Positions 9,158 to 17,900 of a stretch of DNA of 52,260 bases are shown in pieces. Numbering within the stretch: position 1 is the stretch's first letter; each line of letters opens with the position of its first letter. Source of the stretch: Bacillota bacterium (lineage in GTDB: Bacteria > Bacillota > UBA994 > UBA5500); contig JAAYHE010000006.1 of NCBI GenBank assembly GCA_012735505.1, positions 1 through 52,260 on the forward strand, read 5' to 3'. The translations under genes were made by a program, and so were the position numbers. A model generated the notes under the pieces. The model did no database searches. It was not told where the DNA came from and saw nothing but the letters and a program-made list of their open reading frames with translations.

Positions 9158-9918
9158 ACCGCACTTTGATTCATAAAGAGCTGAAAAGCCTGAGGTGGAA
9201 GTTGCTTGTGGCTTTCCTAGCGCTAGTGGTCGTTACTCTAGTAATGATTGTACTGCACGAGCAGCTACTAGAATTTCTACCTACAGACCAATCCGAGCTT
9301 CCTTCCTTCGTGACCTCCGAGATGCTGGAAAGTTTCGGCGACTACACCAATGCAATGTGGCTGAATCTTAATGATAAGAACCTAATACAAATCGGCTGCA
9401 TACTCGCTATCGTCCTAGGCATTGGCTTGCTAGCTCCGGAGATAGAAAGCGAGACCATTACTCTACTGCTCACCAACGGTTTAAGTCGCAAGAAGGTATT
9501 TTGGACCAAAACCATAATTGTTATAATTGCCTTAGCCTCACTGCTATTGACTGTCAGCGCGTTGGTTGTTCCGCTCAGTAGTATTTTCGGCTATACGCTG
9601 CGCCACCTGCGGTCGATTCCGACCACCCTGGTCACCGTCCTCGGCCTCAGCTTTGTGTTTGCAGTTAGTTTGCTAATTTCCTTGTTCCTTAAAGACAGAA
9701 TCTGGAGCGGCATAGCCAGCGCCTTGCTCTTTGGCCTTTGGTCTGTGCTCGGTTTTTGGAAATCAACCCGCATCTTCAGTCTCTTCTATCACATGCGGGC
9801 GGCTGACTACTTTTTTGGCGAGCGCAGTTTCCCCTGGTTAACAGCTTTGGGCTTTGCAGTTGCTACGGCTATTGTCCTTTTATTAGCAGCTAATCGCTTT
9901 GAGCAGGAAGAACTATAG
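9154..9918 (+). CDS. ABC-2 type permease
   Basis: The 254-residue protein is predominantly hydrophobic, with about six membrane segments: a first near residues 15-33, then a group from about 75 onward (IQIGCILAIVLGIGLLAP, TIIVIIALASLLLTVSAL, VLGLSFVFAVSLLISLFL, ASALLFGLWSVLGFW) and a last one near the C-terminus. A large extracytoplasmic loop lies between segments 1 and 2, as in ABC-2 exporters. The sequence ELKSLRWKLL at the N-terminus is a common start for this family. GTG start overlaps the ATPase stop by four bases. It should form an efflux pump with the preceding ATPase under control of the GntR regulator. Confidence 0.88.
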   Translation: MNRTLIHKELKSLRWKLLVAFLALVVVTLVMIVLHEQLLEFLPTDQSELPSFVTSEMLESFGDYTNAMWLNLNDKNLIQIGCILAIVLGIGLLAPEIESETITLLLTNGLSRKKVFWTKTIIVIIALASLLLTVSALVVPLSSIFGYTLRHLRSIPTTLVTVLGLSFVFAVSLLISLFLKDRIWSGIASALLFGLWSVLGFWKSTRIFSLFYHMRAADYFFGERSFPWLTALGFAVATAIVLLLAANRFEQEEL

Positions 9919-9960
9919 GCAGGGTCGGCGAAGAAAATATTATATTAGGGGGTAGGGCTT

Positions 9961-10371
9961 ATGCGTAGCCGCAGAAAGTTGCTGTTAATTGTTGTTTGCC
10001 TTTCTTTACCACTTGTCTTAGTAGGTTGTATGTATTCTTCCGGAGTAAGGAGGGGGTGGCTTAGCAGCGACGGGTTAGCGTCTATGAAGGCAAAATACGC
10101 ATACTGGAACGGGGTTAGACAGCGAGCCATCAGTCTAAAAGAGGATACTACTCTCGAGTTTGCTTATACAGCCGCAGCTACTCAGGGCAGTCTTACTATT
10201 ATGGTGCAGGATCCTGCAGGCAACCCCCTATTTAGCGTTACCGTTGATGAAAATAGCAAAGAGGCCAGCGATAAGGTGCAAGTGCGGGCAGAAACAGCTG
10301 GGCGCTACAAGGTTCGTGTGCAGGGAGAAAGCACAGCCGGTAGTTTTTCGGTTTCCTGGAAAAAGAAATAA
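9961..10371 (+). CDS. small lipoprotein
   Basis: The 136-residue product begins with a type II signal peptide: basic MRSRRK, a hydrophobic stretch and lipobox LVGC, with Cys23 as the lipidated residue. The mature part is a single beta-rich domain (LEFAYTAAATQGSLTIMVQD to the end at SWKKK) resembling small all-beta secreted domains, but I do not recognise a named family. An AGGG-containing ribosome binding site precedes the ATG. It follows the ABC permease by 42 bases and may belong to the same transcript, which would suit a role at the cell surface with that exporter. This link is inferred from position only. Confidence 0.75.
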   Translation: MRSRRKLLLIVVCLSLPLVLVGCMYSSGVRRGWLSSDGLASMKAKYAYWNGVRQRAISLKEDTTLEFAYTAAATQGSLTIMVQDPAGNPLFSVTVDENSKEASDKVQVRAETAGRYKVRVQGESTAGSFSVSWKKK

Positions 10372-10377
10372 GGTACA

Positions 10378-10439
10378 GTGGGTCGAGGGATGCCCCGGCC
10401 CACTTTTCTTATACACAAAATAATTCCCAAAAGTGGGCC
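10378..10439 (+). promoter_or_regulatory. terminator with a competing inverted repeat
   Basis: GTGGGTCG (10378-10385) pairs with CGGCCCAC (10396-10403), followed by TTTTCTT, which forms a terminator after the lipoprotein gene. The same right arm, GGCCCACTTTT (10397-10407), is also perfectly complementary to AAAAGTGGGCC (10429-10439). The two pairings exclude each other, as in an attenuator. Confidence 0.55.
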
Positions 10440-10520
10440 TTGGGGCAAGCAGGAAAGTTGGGGTTGCATGGGGAAACCAAGTAACAAACTTGCAGATAGC
10501 ACGCGGAAAGGATGGTTTAG

Positions 10521-11381
10521 ATGTATCCATTTTCCATTGGCGTCATTATCGACTCTTTTCGCACCGATATCCCTACCGCCTTAGCCAAAGCAGCAGCCCT
10601 AGGGGTAGAAGGCATTCAGGTCTATGCTACCAGCGGGGAGATGTCGCCCGAAGAACTGGTTGGCCGTAGGCGCCGCGAGTTTTTGCGTATGGTACAAGCT
10701 CACGGACTAACCATTTCTGCCCTTTGTGGTGATCTAGGTCGGGGTTTTACCGATGCTGCAGCTAACCCTAGCTTAATTGAAAAATCCAAACGGATTTTAG
10801 ATTTGGCTAAGGATTTAGATACAAACATCGTTACGACTCACATCGGTGTGATCCCTGCCGACGTCAAGAGCGATCGTTACCAGATCATGCAGGAGGCTTG
10901 CCACACCTTGGCCGAGTATGCTGATTCCTTGGATGCCCATTTCGCTGTTGAAACCGGCCCCGAGACTGCGGCTCGCCTCAAGAGTTTCCTCGACGGGCTC
11001 GGCTCCAGAGGTGTTGCTGTCAACATGGATCCAGCCAACTTGGTGATGGTTACCGGCGATGACCCGGTTCAGGCTGTCTACACTCTGCAGGACTATATCG
11101 TACATACACACGCTAAGGACGGGCGCAAGTTGCGAGACGTCCCCCCCGAAATCATCTATTCTAATGTAAATGCATACCTGCAAGACGGGGCTGCCTTTGT
11201 TGAACTACCACTAGGGCAAGGTGATGTAGATTTCCCCAACTATCTCAAAGCTTTGTATGACATTGGTTTTACGGGCTTTCTGACCATCGAACGTGAGGTG
11301 GGAGAAGACCCTGAACAAGATATTGCGCTAGCAGTTAAATTCCTTAAGCAGCATATCGTTAGGGGGGAGGGCAATGCATAA
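10521..11381 (+). CDS. sugar phosphate isomerase/epimerase (AP endonuclease 2 fold)
   Basis: This 286-residue TIM-barrel protein has the xylose-isomerase-like pattern: GVIIDSFRTDIPTALAKAA, GVEGIQVYAT near residue 30, DTNIVTTHIG near 110, the metal-ligand glutamate in FAVETGPETA, NMDPANL, VHTHAKDG and a final FLTIEREVGEDP. The conserved Glu/Asp/His residues indicate divalent-metal-dependent isomerase chemistry on a polyol or keto sugar; the substrate is unknown. GGAAAGGA precedes the ATG. It overlaps the following dehydrogenase gene by eight bases, so the two enzymes probably act in one sugar or inositol-like pathway. Confidence 0.88.
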   Translation: MYPFSIGVIIDSFRTDIPTALAKAAALGVEGIQVYATSGEMSPEELVGRRRREFLRMVQAHGLTISALCGDLGRGFTDAAANPSLIEKSKRILDLAKDLDTNIVTTHIGVIPADVKSDRYQIMQEACHTLAEYADSLDAHFAVETGPETAARLKSFLDGLGSRGVAVNMDPANLVMVTGDDPVQAVYTLQDYIVHTHAKDGRKLRDVPPEIIYSNVNAYLQDGAAFVELPLGQGDVDFPNYLKALYDIGFTGFLTIEREVGEDPEQDIALAVKFLKQHIVRGEGNA

Positions 11382-12435
11382 ACTTAAAATTGGCATCGTT
11401 GGCACCGGCAGTATCTCGGTGGCGCATATCGAAGCCTACTTAAGAAATCCGCACGTTGAACTCTACGCATTCTGCGATATTAACGAAACACAACTAGCCA
11501 AGATGGCCAGCTTGTATAACATTCACCGTACCTTTACTGACGTCCAGAAGATGCTCCAGCTAGAAGAACTAGACGCAGTCAGTATCTGTACCTGGAATAG
11601 CGCCCATGCGGCTTGCAGTATTGCAGCCCTTGAGGCGGGTAAACATGTGTTGTGTGAAAAACCTATGGCCATTTCGGCGGCAGAAGCCGAGGCAATGCAG
11701 GCTGCAGCCGAGAGAAACAATCGCTTATTAATGATAGGTTTTGTGCGGCGCTTCGGCAACGACTGTGCTATTCTCAAAGATTTTATCGATGCAGGAAGCT
11801 TCGGCGAACTTTACTATGCTAAAGCTAGATACTTGCGGCGTCACGGCAATCCTGGAGGCTGGTTTGGCGACAAGTCTCGCTCCGGTGGTGGGCCTCTTAT
11901 TGACCTGGGAGTGCATGTGATTGATCTAGTTCGCTATTTAATGGGGAACCCAAAACCAGTTTCGGTTTATGGCGCCACCTGGCAAAAACTCTTTAATCGC
12001 CCCCACATCATTGGTGAAGTTGCCTACGAATCGGTATCTAAATCGAGCGACGATATCTGCGACGTAGAGGACTTGGCAGTCGCGCTTATTCGTTTTGCCA
12101 ACGGGGCTGCCCTTTCTGTTGAGACCAGTTTCTCTCTTAATGTGGGCAAAGACGAAGGCATCATTGAGCTATTCGGTACCAAAGCTGGGGCTAAGCTCGA
12201 TCCAGAGCTAAAAATCTATACCGAGATGAACAACTATCTCAGCAATATAGAGTTTGACACGCCTACCGCCCTCAGTTTCGACGGTCTGTTCGCGCGGGAA
12301 ATCGACCACTTTGTAGCTTGTATTCGCGAAGGCATTCCGTGTTTGGCTCCAGCCGCAGACGGGGTCGAGATTATGCGTATCCTAGACGCCATTTACGAAT
12401 CAGCCCGTACCGGGCACGAAGTCATTCTGGATTAG
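11374..12435 (+). CDS. Gfo/Idh/MocA family oxidoreductase
   Basis: The 353-residue protein has an N-terminal Rossmann domain (IGIVGTGSISVAHIEAYL, then the acidic ribose-binding segment AFCDINETQL), the family motif CEKPMA near residue 95 with the catalytic-site lysine, and GGGPLIDLGVHVIDLVRYL with the active-site His near 180-190. The C-terminal domain supplies the substrate site. Such enzymes oxidise or reduce sugars, inositols or their derivatives with NAD(P). It overlaps the isomerase gene by eight bases, a common pairing in sugar catabolic operons. No transporter for the substrate is in the window. Confidence 0.92.
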   Translation: MHKLKIGIVGTGSISVAHIEAYLRNPHVELYAFCDINETQLAKMASLYNIHRTFTDVQKMLQLEELDAVSICTWNSAHAACSIAALEAGKHVLCEKPMAISAAEAEAMQAAAERNNRLLMIGFVRRFGNDCAILKDFIDAGSFGELYYAKARYLRRHGNPGGWFGDKSRSGGGPLIDLGVHVIDLVRYLMGNPKPVSVYGATWQKLFNRPHIIGEVAYESVSKSSDDICDVEDLAVALIRFANGAALSVETSFSLNVGKDEGIIELFGTKAGAKLDPELKIYTEMNNYLSNIEFDTPTALSFDGLFAREIDHFVACIREGIPCLAPAADGVEIMRILDAIYESARTGHEVILD

Positions 12436-12485
12436 CTACAAGCTGTGTAGAACTGTAAAGAGTTGAGCTATAGGAGGTTTTCTTG

Positions 12486-12767
12486 ATGATTACCAGATGC
12501 GGACTAGACTGTCGCGACTGTTATGCTTATCCTAACGACTGCCCGGGTTGCAAAGTTGTAGCCGGAAAACCAGCTTGGGCTGAGTCAATTGGAGAAGAGC
12601 AGTGTCAGCTATATCAGTGTTCAGCCGCTAAGGCTTATGCACACTGCGGGCAGTGCAATGAACTGCCTTGTAAGATGTGGTATGACTTGAAGGATCCATC
12701 CTTGAGCGACGAGGGGCACCTGCAGGCCATTAACGAGAGAATAGAGCGGCTGCGTAGCCTTCAGTAA
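12486..12767 (+). CDS. DUF3795-like cysteine-rich protein
   Basis: The 93-residue product is rich in cysteine: CGLDCRDCYAYPNDCPGC near the N-terminus, then CQLYQC and CGQCNELPC, a pattern seen in DUF3795 proteins and likely to bind zinc or another metal. Function is not known. The start is placed at ATG 12486, eight bases after AGGAGG; an in-frame TTG three bases earlier is less well spaced. It lies 47 bases after the dehydrogenase gene and may be co-transcribed with it. Confidence 0.8.
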   Translation: MITRCGLDCRDCYAYPNDCPGCKVVAGKPAWAESIGEEQCQLYQCSAAKAYAHCGQCNELPCKMWYDLKDPSLSDEGHLQAINERIERLRSLQ

Positions 12768-12798
12768 ACTGGATGCTTCATAGAATAGGAGGGAAAAG

Positions 12799-13005
12799 AT
12801 GGGCCTTCGTTTTCGCAAAAGTATTAGATTAGGCAAGGGGTTGCGCATCAACCTGAGCAAATCGGGTGTCGGCTTCAGTTGGGGTATTCCTGGCTTCCGA
12901 ATTACCAGGACTGCAAAAGGCCGAACGCGCAAGACCATCTCTATCCCTGGCACTGGCTTGTCTTATGTCAAAGAGAGCCGTTCTAAGAAGAAGCGCAAGT
13001 CATAA
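12799..13005 (+). CDS. DUF4236 protein
   Basis: This 68-residue basic protein matches DUF4236, with the characteristic start MGLRFRKSIRLGKGLRINLS and the later KTISIPGTGLSY. The family is small, widespread and without assigned function. The extreme N-terminal conservation and basic tail (RSKKKRKS) suggest contact with nucleic acid or membranes, but this is only a guess. GGAGGG lies just upstream. The gene is 31 bases after the cysteine-rich protein and 20 bases before the next isomerase gene. Confidence 0.9.
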   Translation: MGLRFRKSIRLGKGLRINLSKSGVGFSWGIPGFRITRTAKGRTRKTISIPGTGLSYVKESRSKKKRKS

Positions 13006-13025
13006 AAGGAGAGGTGAGAGCTAGC

Positions 13026-13823
13026 ATGCAACTGGCGTCGGTTTGGCAGATCCAGCTACAGTTAAGAGGCGCAGAATTAGAGCAAGCTTGGCCTTACCTG
13101 GATAAAGGTCTGTTTGGCTTGGAAGTGATCGATTTTGCCTCGCCCCAGGTGTTAAATGACAATTGGTCTGAGCGGCTACAAGAGCTGCAACCGTTGTATG
13201 CCCAACTGCCTGGACCAATCAGTCTGCATGGGCCTTTTCTCGATTTGAGCCCGGCCAGTCCTGACCCTATGCTGCGGCAGTTAACTAAGCACCGCTACCT
13301 GCAGGCTCTCAAAATTGCCCAGGCCCTAGGGGCGCGCTACTTGGTACTGCATAGCCAATTCAATCCCAACTTACGTGATCCTAGCTATCCAGTAAGATGG
13401 CTAGCGGGCACGCGGCAGTTCTTCTTAGACTTGTTGCCGGCTATCGAAGCCGCGCAAACCACCATTGTCTTGGAGAACATGTGGGACCCATGTCCTGATC
13501 ACCTGGCAGCCTTGCTGCACGAATTACCAGCAGAGCAATTCGCTGCCTGCTTTGATATAGCTCACGCCAACCTATTTTCGCCAGTCCCCGTTGCAGGTTG
13601 GGTCAATACTCTGGGTGATCGTTTGGCTTATGTCCACCTTTCAGATAACCACCGAGGCTATGACGAGCACCTGACGCTGGGTGCAGGTAGTGTCGATTTG
13701 GCTGCCTTGCTGGCAGCCTTACGCGCTCGTCAACTCCAGCCCTGGTTCGTCCTGGAAGTGAAACGCTGGGAAGAGGTGAAGAACAGCTTAGCCCACCTCG
13801 AGCGAGTTGCCTGTTATAATTGA
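13026..13823 (+). CDS. second sugar phosphate isomerase/epimerase-like protein
   Basis: The 265-residue product is another AP-endonuclease-2-type TIM barrel: GPISLHGPFLDLSP, ALGARYLVLHSQFNP, the glutamate in TIVLENMWDP, CFDIAHANLFS, YVHLSDNHRGYDEHLTLGAG and FVLEVKRWEE. The Glu, Asp and His residues of the metal site are present. It is only distantly related to the isomerase at 10521. The start is ATG 13026; a GTG at 13014 falls inside the Shine-Dalgarno sequence AGGAGAGGTGA and is unlikely. Substrate is unknown. Confidence 0.82.
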   Translation: MQLASVWQIQLQLRGAELEQAWPYLDKGLFGLEVIDFASPQVLNDNWSERLQELQPLYAQLPGPISLHGPFLDLSPASPDPMLRQLTKHRYLQALKIAQALGARYLVLHSQFNPNLRDPSYPVRWLAGTRQFFLDLLPAIEAAQTTIVLENMWDPCPDHLAALLHELPAEQFAACFDIAHANLFSPVPVAGWVNTLGDRLAYVHLSDNHRGYDEHLTLGAGSVDLAALLAALRARQLQPWFVLEVKRWEEVKNSLAHLERVACYN

Positions 13824-13880
13824 TAGCGTCGGTAACAACTTGCGTATCATCCGCTAATCATTAGAAATAGCAAAATACAA

Positions 13881-13906
13881 AAAGCGCTTCTGTGAAGAAG
13901 CGCTTT
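13881..13906. terminator. bidirectional terminator
   Basis: A 10-bp stem AAAGCGCTTC/GAAGCGCTTT with loop TGTGAA sits between convergent genes. The T-rich tail is better on the minus strand, ending ymaF. Confidence 0.85.
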
Positions 13907-13919
13907 CTGTCTAGCAGAT

Positions 13920-14273
13920 TTAGCTTCGTCGTTGCAATGCTTCCCGTACAACGTTAGCAGGAATGTTGGGTGCTCGGCCAGTTCTGGCGCGTAGACGGTG
14001 CCGATGCTCCAGATTAATTGTAGTGCGAGCGTCTACAATATGATAGTGCATGTTAGTGCCCCTGATGCGAATGGCAGGGCCAGTAAAACGAGACACAGCA
14101 TGGGCATGCGATCTGTCAAAAGTGGTGAGCGAGCGTACGCGGTGCACGTGGTTGCCGTTGTCCAGAACTACAGCTCGATCGGAGATGGCCAAAACGAGAT
14201 GGCGATGGCCGCGGTCTACACTGGTAAAGCGGGCTACCCCGTGCGTATGACCAGTTCGCAGTCTTACCGGCAT
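13920..14273 (-). CDS. ymaF: YmaF family histidine-rich protein
   Basis: The 117-residue protein contains regularly spaced HxH pairs (HTH, HRH, HVH, HAH, HYH, HRH) separated by short beta-strand-like segments, with the family signature SRFTGPAIRI in the middle. This is the layout of Bacillus subtilis YmaF. The repeated histidine pairs suggest metal binding, but no function is established. TAAGGAGGTG precedes the start on the minus strand with good spacing. It lies 80 bases downstream of the diaminopimelate dehydrogenase gene with no terminator seen between them. Confidence 0.85.
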   Translation of the reverse strand: MPVRLRTGHTHGVARFTSVDRGHRHLVLAISDRAVVLDNGNHVHRVRSLTTFDRSHAHAVSRFTGPAIRIRGTNMHYHIVDARTTINLEHRHRLRARTGRAPNIPANVVREALQRRS

Positions 14274-14353
14274 CTATCATCACCTCCTTACCCACTAAAG
14301 TATGCTTAGTGTAGCAAGAAGTGTGCATAGACAATCTATAACTTTCTCTGCCT

Positions 14354-15271
14354 CTAGACAAATTCTTCAACGATTGTCTGCAGATCCCCCGGCAGAAAAT
14401 GCGCCAAAGGTACCTCCAGCATGGTATAAGCTCCGGCAGATAGGCGTTGCGTAGCGCGGGCAGCCGCGACTAGGATCTGCCCCGTAAGTGCGGGATTGGT
14501 GATGCGGCTGGTATAGCGAAAAACTTGGTTAGCCGTTTTCCCAGCAGTGCCGCGTCTTTCTAGCATGACGCCGTGGCCGGTGTCCAACAGTTGGCCCACA
14601 TCATCGACTACTTCTACCCGGGTGTCATCCTGCGAGAAGTAGGGGTCTTTCTTAATTGCCGCCTCCACGGTGGTAAAATCATAACCTGGTACCAGTTCGA
14701 TATAGACTAAACGCTGGTGTCGGCCATAACCTAGGGGAAGGGTCAGTGCCATGGCGTTCCTTACACCTGCTATTTTCTTAGCCGCTACCGTATGCCCCAT
14801 GCTCATGCCAGGACCGAAATTCGTATAAGTAATGCCCCGAGGTGCTTGCAGGGCAAAGATGGCTCGCAATAGGGAATCGGTACCGGGATCCCAGCCAGCA
14901 GCAGAAATAGCTACTACCCCGGCATTTCTGGCTGCTACATCTAACTGTTGGCGCAGCCGCCAGAGGTCACGACCATGGATGTCGAAACTATCAACCGTGC
15001 AGATACCTTGCGCCAAAATTGGCTTGGCTACTACCGCTACGCTGCGGCTAGGCACCGCCACTATAGCTACGTCTACCGGCTTTAGATCATTTATATTAGT
15101 GGTAACGACGAGATGAGGGGGCAGTAGTTTCTGTACCCGAGCCACAGCGTGCTCACGTACCACAACTCCTACCAACTCCATATCTGGGGCGGTATCGATA
15201 GCGTCCAAAGCGCCCCAGCCTACATTTCCTAAGCCGACAACAGCAGCTCGCCATTTCTCTCTTACGCTCAA
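14354..15271 (-). CDS. ddh: meso-diaminopimelate D-dehydrogenase
   Basis: The enzyme reductively aminates tetrahydrodipicolinate to meso-diaminopimelate with NADPH and ammonia, a one-step branch of lysine and peptidoglycan precursor synthesis. The 305 residues include the Rossmann motif VVGLGNVGWGALDAI, VPSRSV, TVDSFDIHG, the substrate segment SAAGWDPGTDSLLRAIFA, and GPGMSMGHTVAAKKI near residue 155. The match is to the DAPDH family known from Symbiobacterium and other Bacillota. Start is TTG at 15271 with GGAGG ten bases upstream. No other lysine-pathway gene is close. Confidence 0.85.
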   Translation of the reverse strand: MSVREKWRAAVVGLGNVGWGALDAIDTAPDMELVGVVVREHAVARVQKLLPPHLVVTTNINDLKPVDVAIVAVPSRSVAVVAKPILAQGICTVDSFDIHGRDLWRLRQQLDVAARNAGVVAISAAGWDPGTDSLLRAIFALQAPRGITYTNFGPGMSMGHTVAAKKIAGVRNAMALTLPLGYGRHQRLVYIELVPGYDFTTVEAAIKKDPYFSQDDTRVEVVDDVGQLLDTGHGVMLERRGTAGKTANQVFRYTSRITNPALTGQILVAAARATQRLSAGAYTMLEVPLAHFLPGDLQTIVEEFV

Positions 15272-15380
15272 TCAAACCACACCTCCAGTCTAAAATGCCC
15301 CTTGTTCATAGGAATGCAAGTTTTGGCCAGGGTATGACCCCTAGTCTCTTGCCTGTCAATACCGACTTAGAGGCAGGATT

Positions 15381-15408
15381 TTGCAGCGCAAATGGCAAAT
15401 TATATAAA
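15381..15408 (+). promoter_or_regulatory. candidate promoter of the Shango-like operon
   Basis: TTGCAG (15381-15386), a 16-base spacer and TATAAA (15403-15408) lie 36 bases before the first gene of the operon. No other promoter is apparent in the 172-base gap. Confidence 0.5.
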
Positions 15409-15443
15409 GATACGATTATTTTCCTGCGGAGGGGGTGAGGTGA

Positions 15444-17894
15444 ATGGCGGAAAGATTGGACCTTGACGAGCAGGCAACAGAAGTGCTCCAGCAATTTACC
15501 GGCCCTGCTATCTTAGGCCTGCGGGCGCGGCGGCGAGAGCAGCGGGCTATCGGATGCGTCGAAGCCGAGCCTTGCCTGCGCCTGGGGTCAAACATACTGC
15601 CAGCATTATCTATCTCCCAGCAGTTGGCCACCAACCCCGACTTCATACGCTTGCCGCAAGGTCAGGTGCCTAGGTCAGTAATACAGGCGGCCGGCATAAC
15701 TAGTTATGGTCGCGCTAGCGATGGCACTACTTTACAACCGTTGCCTCTAGGCCCGGAAGCCGTCTTGTGGCAAGATTTCAGTAAGCTGCAAGGGCCTTGG
15801 CAGTTCACTATCCCCCTAGACATCAACCTGCCAAAGGGGGGGAGAGCACTATTAGAAAGAGCCTATAACCAGCTCGAATGGCTGCGTACTTGGGGCCTTC
15901 CTGGCGGGCTAGTGGGCACCTTGCATCAATATGGCACGCCCCTTTTGCAGTGGCTCGATAGCTATTTAAGATTGGTCGCCCAGCCTTGGGTCTTAATAGT
16001 GGGCACGACCACCGTGCTCAACTACGTCAAGAGATTAACTCAGATGCTCTTTGCAAGCAAACCCCATTTTGTTGGCCTCGATAACGAAGCTCGGCCAGGC
16101 GAGCTCAATCTAATAACTCCAGAAACTTTGGTTGCTAAGTCAGAAAGTACTTCAGCCCTTACAGGCGTACGCTGGGATATAGTCTGCCTGATTAACGTTG
16201 ACCTGCTGCTGGAATCGGGCCCGCAGGCACTCATCCCCCAGGTGCAAGCGCTACCAAAGGCTCTATTTATCGGGCTGTTTCATAACAACAAGTGGTGTAA
16301 GCGGGAAGTGATGCGCAACCAAGTTGCTAGTTTGCTAGGTATTCAACCTGCTGCTGCATCTCATCTGATTTGGCAATACTTAATACGCGACCCCCAACTA
16401 ACGCCTCGCGCTATCAGCCCGGCTGCCGCTGCCCAACTCGACACCCAGGCAGAAGCAGTTTCTTTTTCCGGGTGGGGGCGGTCGACGCCTAGGGCATCCA
16501 TCTTTACTTTGACGCCTTATACCTATGAACACCGGGCCTTTATTCGTGATGCGGCCAAGTATGTCTCGGCAGAAGCACCGCCGGCTCCACCCCAGGCCTA
16601 CTACCATAGGCGCCCGACTTTCTCTACCCTTGACAAGCGGCAGCTAGCTTGGTATCTCTATTGGCGGTCTCAGGTGCGCCAAGGGCAGTATCCTGACACC
16701 TATCTGGATTATATTACCTTGTACGCCACCGAACTGATCAACGGCTTCGGCATCCCGAGCGTAATGGCCGGCTATCGACAGCTGGAAGCTCTGTGGCTAA
16801 ACTACCGACAGCGGTTTGAGCCTTTAGATAACTGGTTGCCCGAGTGGCTATGTGATTATCTCTTGGTTAATGGTTGCCCCCTCGACCCGCTAACCCCCTT
16901 GCAACAAGCGCTAGAACTGGGCTTGCCTAGTCGATACCTGAATATTTTACTAGACAAATACCAAGAGCGAGGGTGGGAGGCAACGCCGTTCACCTTACTA
17001 GAGCAGCTCCTCGGCCTGGCTCTCTCTGACTCCACCGTCTACCAGCCCGAAGATCTGGCCGAAATTGCTGCCACCGTTCTCCGTGTGCTGGCCACCCTCG
17101 ATGACATCTGGCAAAGGCAAGACGGATGCAAGCTATTAGCCCGCTGGCGTCCACACCAAGCCCAGATTATGAAACGCAAACCCTTTATCAACGCCCTCTT
17201 TGCCCGTCCGACGCGCCTAATTTGTTTTGCTCGCTACTACCCTTATAGCGAACAACCGGGCTTTATCAGATTGCTGCTGGGTATCGTCAAGCATACTGAG
17301 AACTTGCTGCGGGCACAGCGTGGTTATCGTGGCCGGGTGCGAGGCCTTGAACTACCGCTTGAGCTCCAAAGCCTGATCGAGAAAATCTTTAACAGCTCCC
17401 GACCTAGAATTCAGGTAAGAATAGATTTAGCCGAAGTAGCGCGGCTGAAGCGCGCTTCCGACGAAGTGAGGGATTTGCTGTTAGCCGAAGCTGGGAACAC
17501 TGAGGCAGGGGAGATAGAGCAAAGGGATCAGGCCCCTGTCGCAGAGCTTGTGCCTCAACAGCAGCCCTTGCTAGCGGGCCAGCTTTTGGCGACGAGCACG
17601 AGTCCGACAGCTACCGACAGTGGAGAGCCCTGGCGGCAGCTCGTAGCCCAGTTAGGCCCACCAGAGCTTGCTGCTCTGCAGATCTTACTTAATTCGGGCA
17701 GCTGGAACGAGCTGGTGCGCTACTGCCAAGCGCAGGATCTGCTGCCAGAGCTGTTAGTCGACAATGTCAATGCTGTTGCCCTAGATATTATTGGTGACCT
17801 ATTGATCGATACTACGAGCGATGAACCCTGCCTAGTGGCAGAATATATGCCAGAGCTGGAAGCTATGCTGGCCAAGTTAGCGACAGAGAGGTGA
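15444..17894 (+). CDS. sngA: SngA-like TerB-N/TerB-C protein with a degenerate SNF2-like N-terminal domain
   Basis: First gene of a three-gene cassette matching the Shango anti-phage system. In this 816-residue protein, residues about 390-580 match TerB-N, with KRQLAWYLYWRSQVRQGQYP and YATELINGFG. Residues about 655-816 match TerB-C, from RPRIQVRIDLAEVARLKRAS to LDIIGDLLID. Residues about 128-300 follow the order of a SNF2 RecA1 domain (RTWGLPGGLVGTLHQYGTPL, WVLIVGTTTVLNYVKRL, VRWDIVCLINVD, ALFIGLFHNN), but Walker A and DEAH residues are missing. I infer a catalytically dead ATPase fold that may hold DNA or a partner. The first 120 residues are unassigned. The ribosome binding site AGGGGGTGAGGTGA is strong. 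The Shango name is from gene content, not from a search. Confidence 0.82.
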   Translation: MAERLDLDEQATEVLQQFTGPAILGLRARRREQRAIGCVEAEPCLRLGSNILPALSISQQLATNPDFIRLPQGQVPRSVIQAAGITSYGRASDGTTLQPLPLGPEAVLWQDFSKLQGPWQFTIPLDINLPKGGRALLERAYNQLEWLRTWGLPGGLVGTLHQYGTPLLQWLDSYLRLVAQPWVLIVGTTTVLNYVKRLTQMLFASKPHFVGLDNEARPGELNLITPETLVAKSESTSALTGVRWDIVCLINVDLLLESGPQALIPQVQALPKALFIGLFHNNKWCKREVMRNQVASLLGIQPAAASHLIWQYLIRDPQLTPRAISPAAAAQLDTQAEAVSFSGWGRSTPRASIFTLTPYTYEHRAFIRDAAKYVSAEAPPAPPQAYYHRRPTFSTLDKRQLAWYLYWRSQVRQGQYPDTYLDYITLYATELINGFGIPSVMAGYRQLEALWLNYRQRFEPLDNWLPEWLCDYLLVNGCPLDPLTPLQQALELGLPSRYLNILLDKYQERGWEATPFTLLEQLLGLALSDSTVYQPEDLAEIAATVLRVLATLDDIWQRQDGCKLLARWRPHQAQIMKRKPFINALFARPTRLICFARYYPYSEQPGFIRLLLGIVKHTENLLRAQRGYRGRVRGLELPLELQSLIEKIFNSSRPRIQVRIDLAEVARLKRASDEVRDLLLAEAGNTEAGEIEQRDQAPVAELVPQQQPLLAGQLLATSTSPTATDSGEPWRQLVAQLGPPELAALQILLNSGSWNELVRYCQAQDLLPELLVDNVNAVALDIIGDLLIDTTSDEPCLVAEYMPELEAMLAKLATER

Positions 17895-17900
17895 GGCAAC

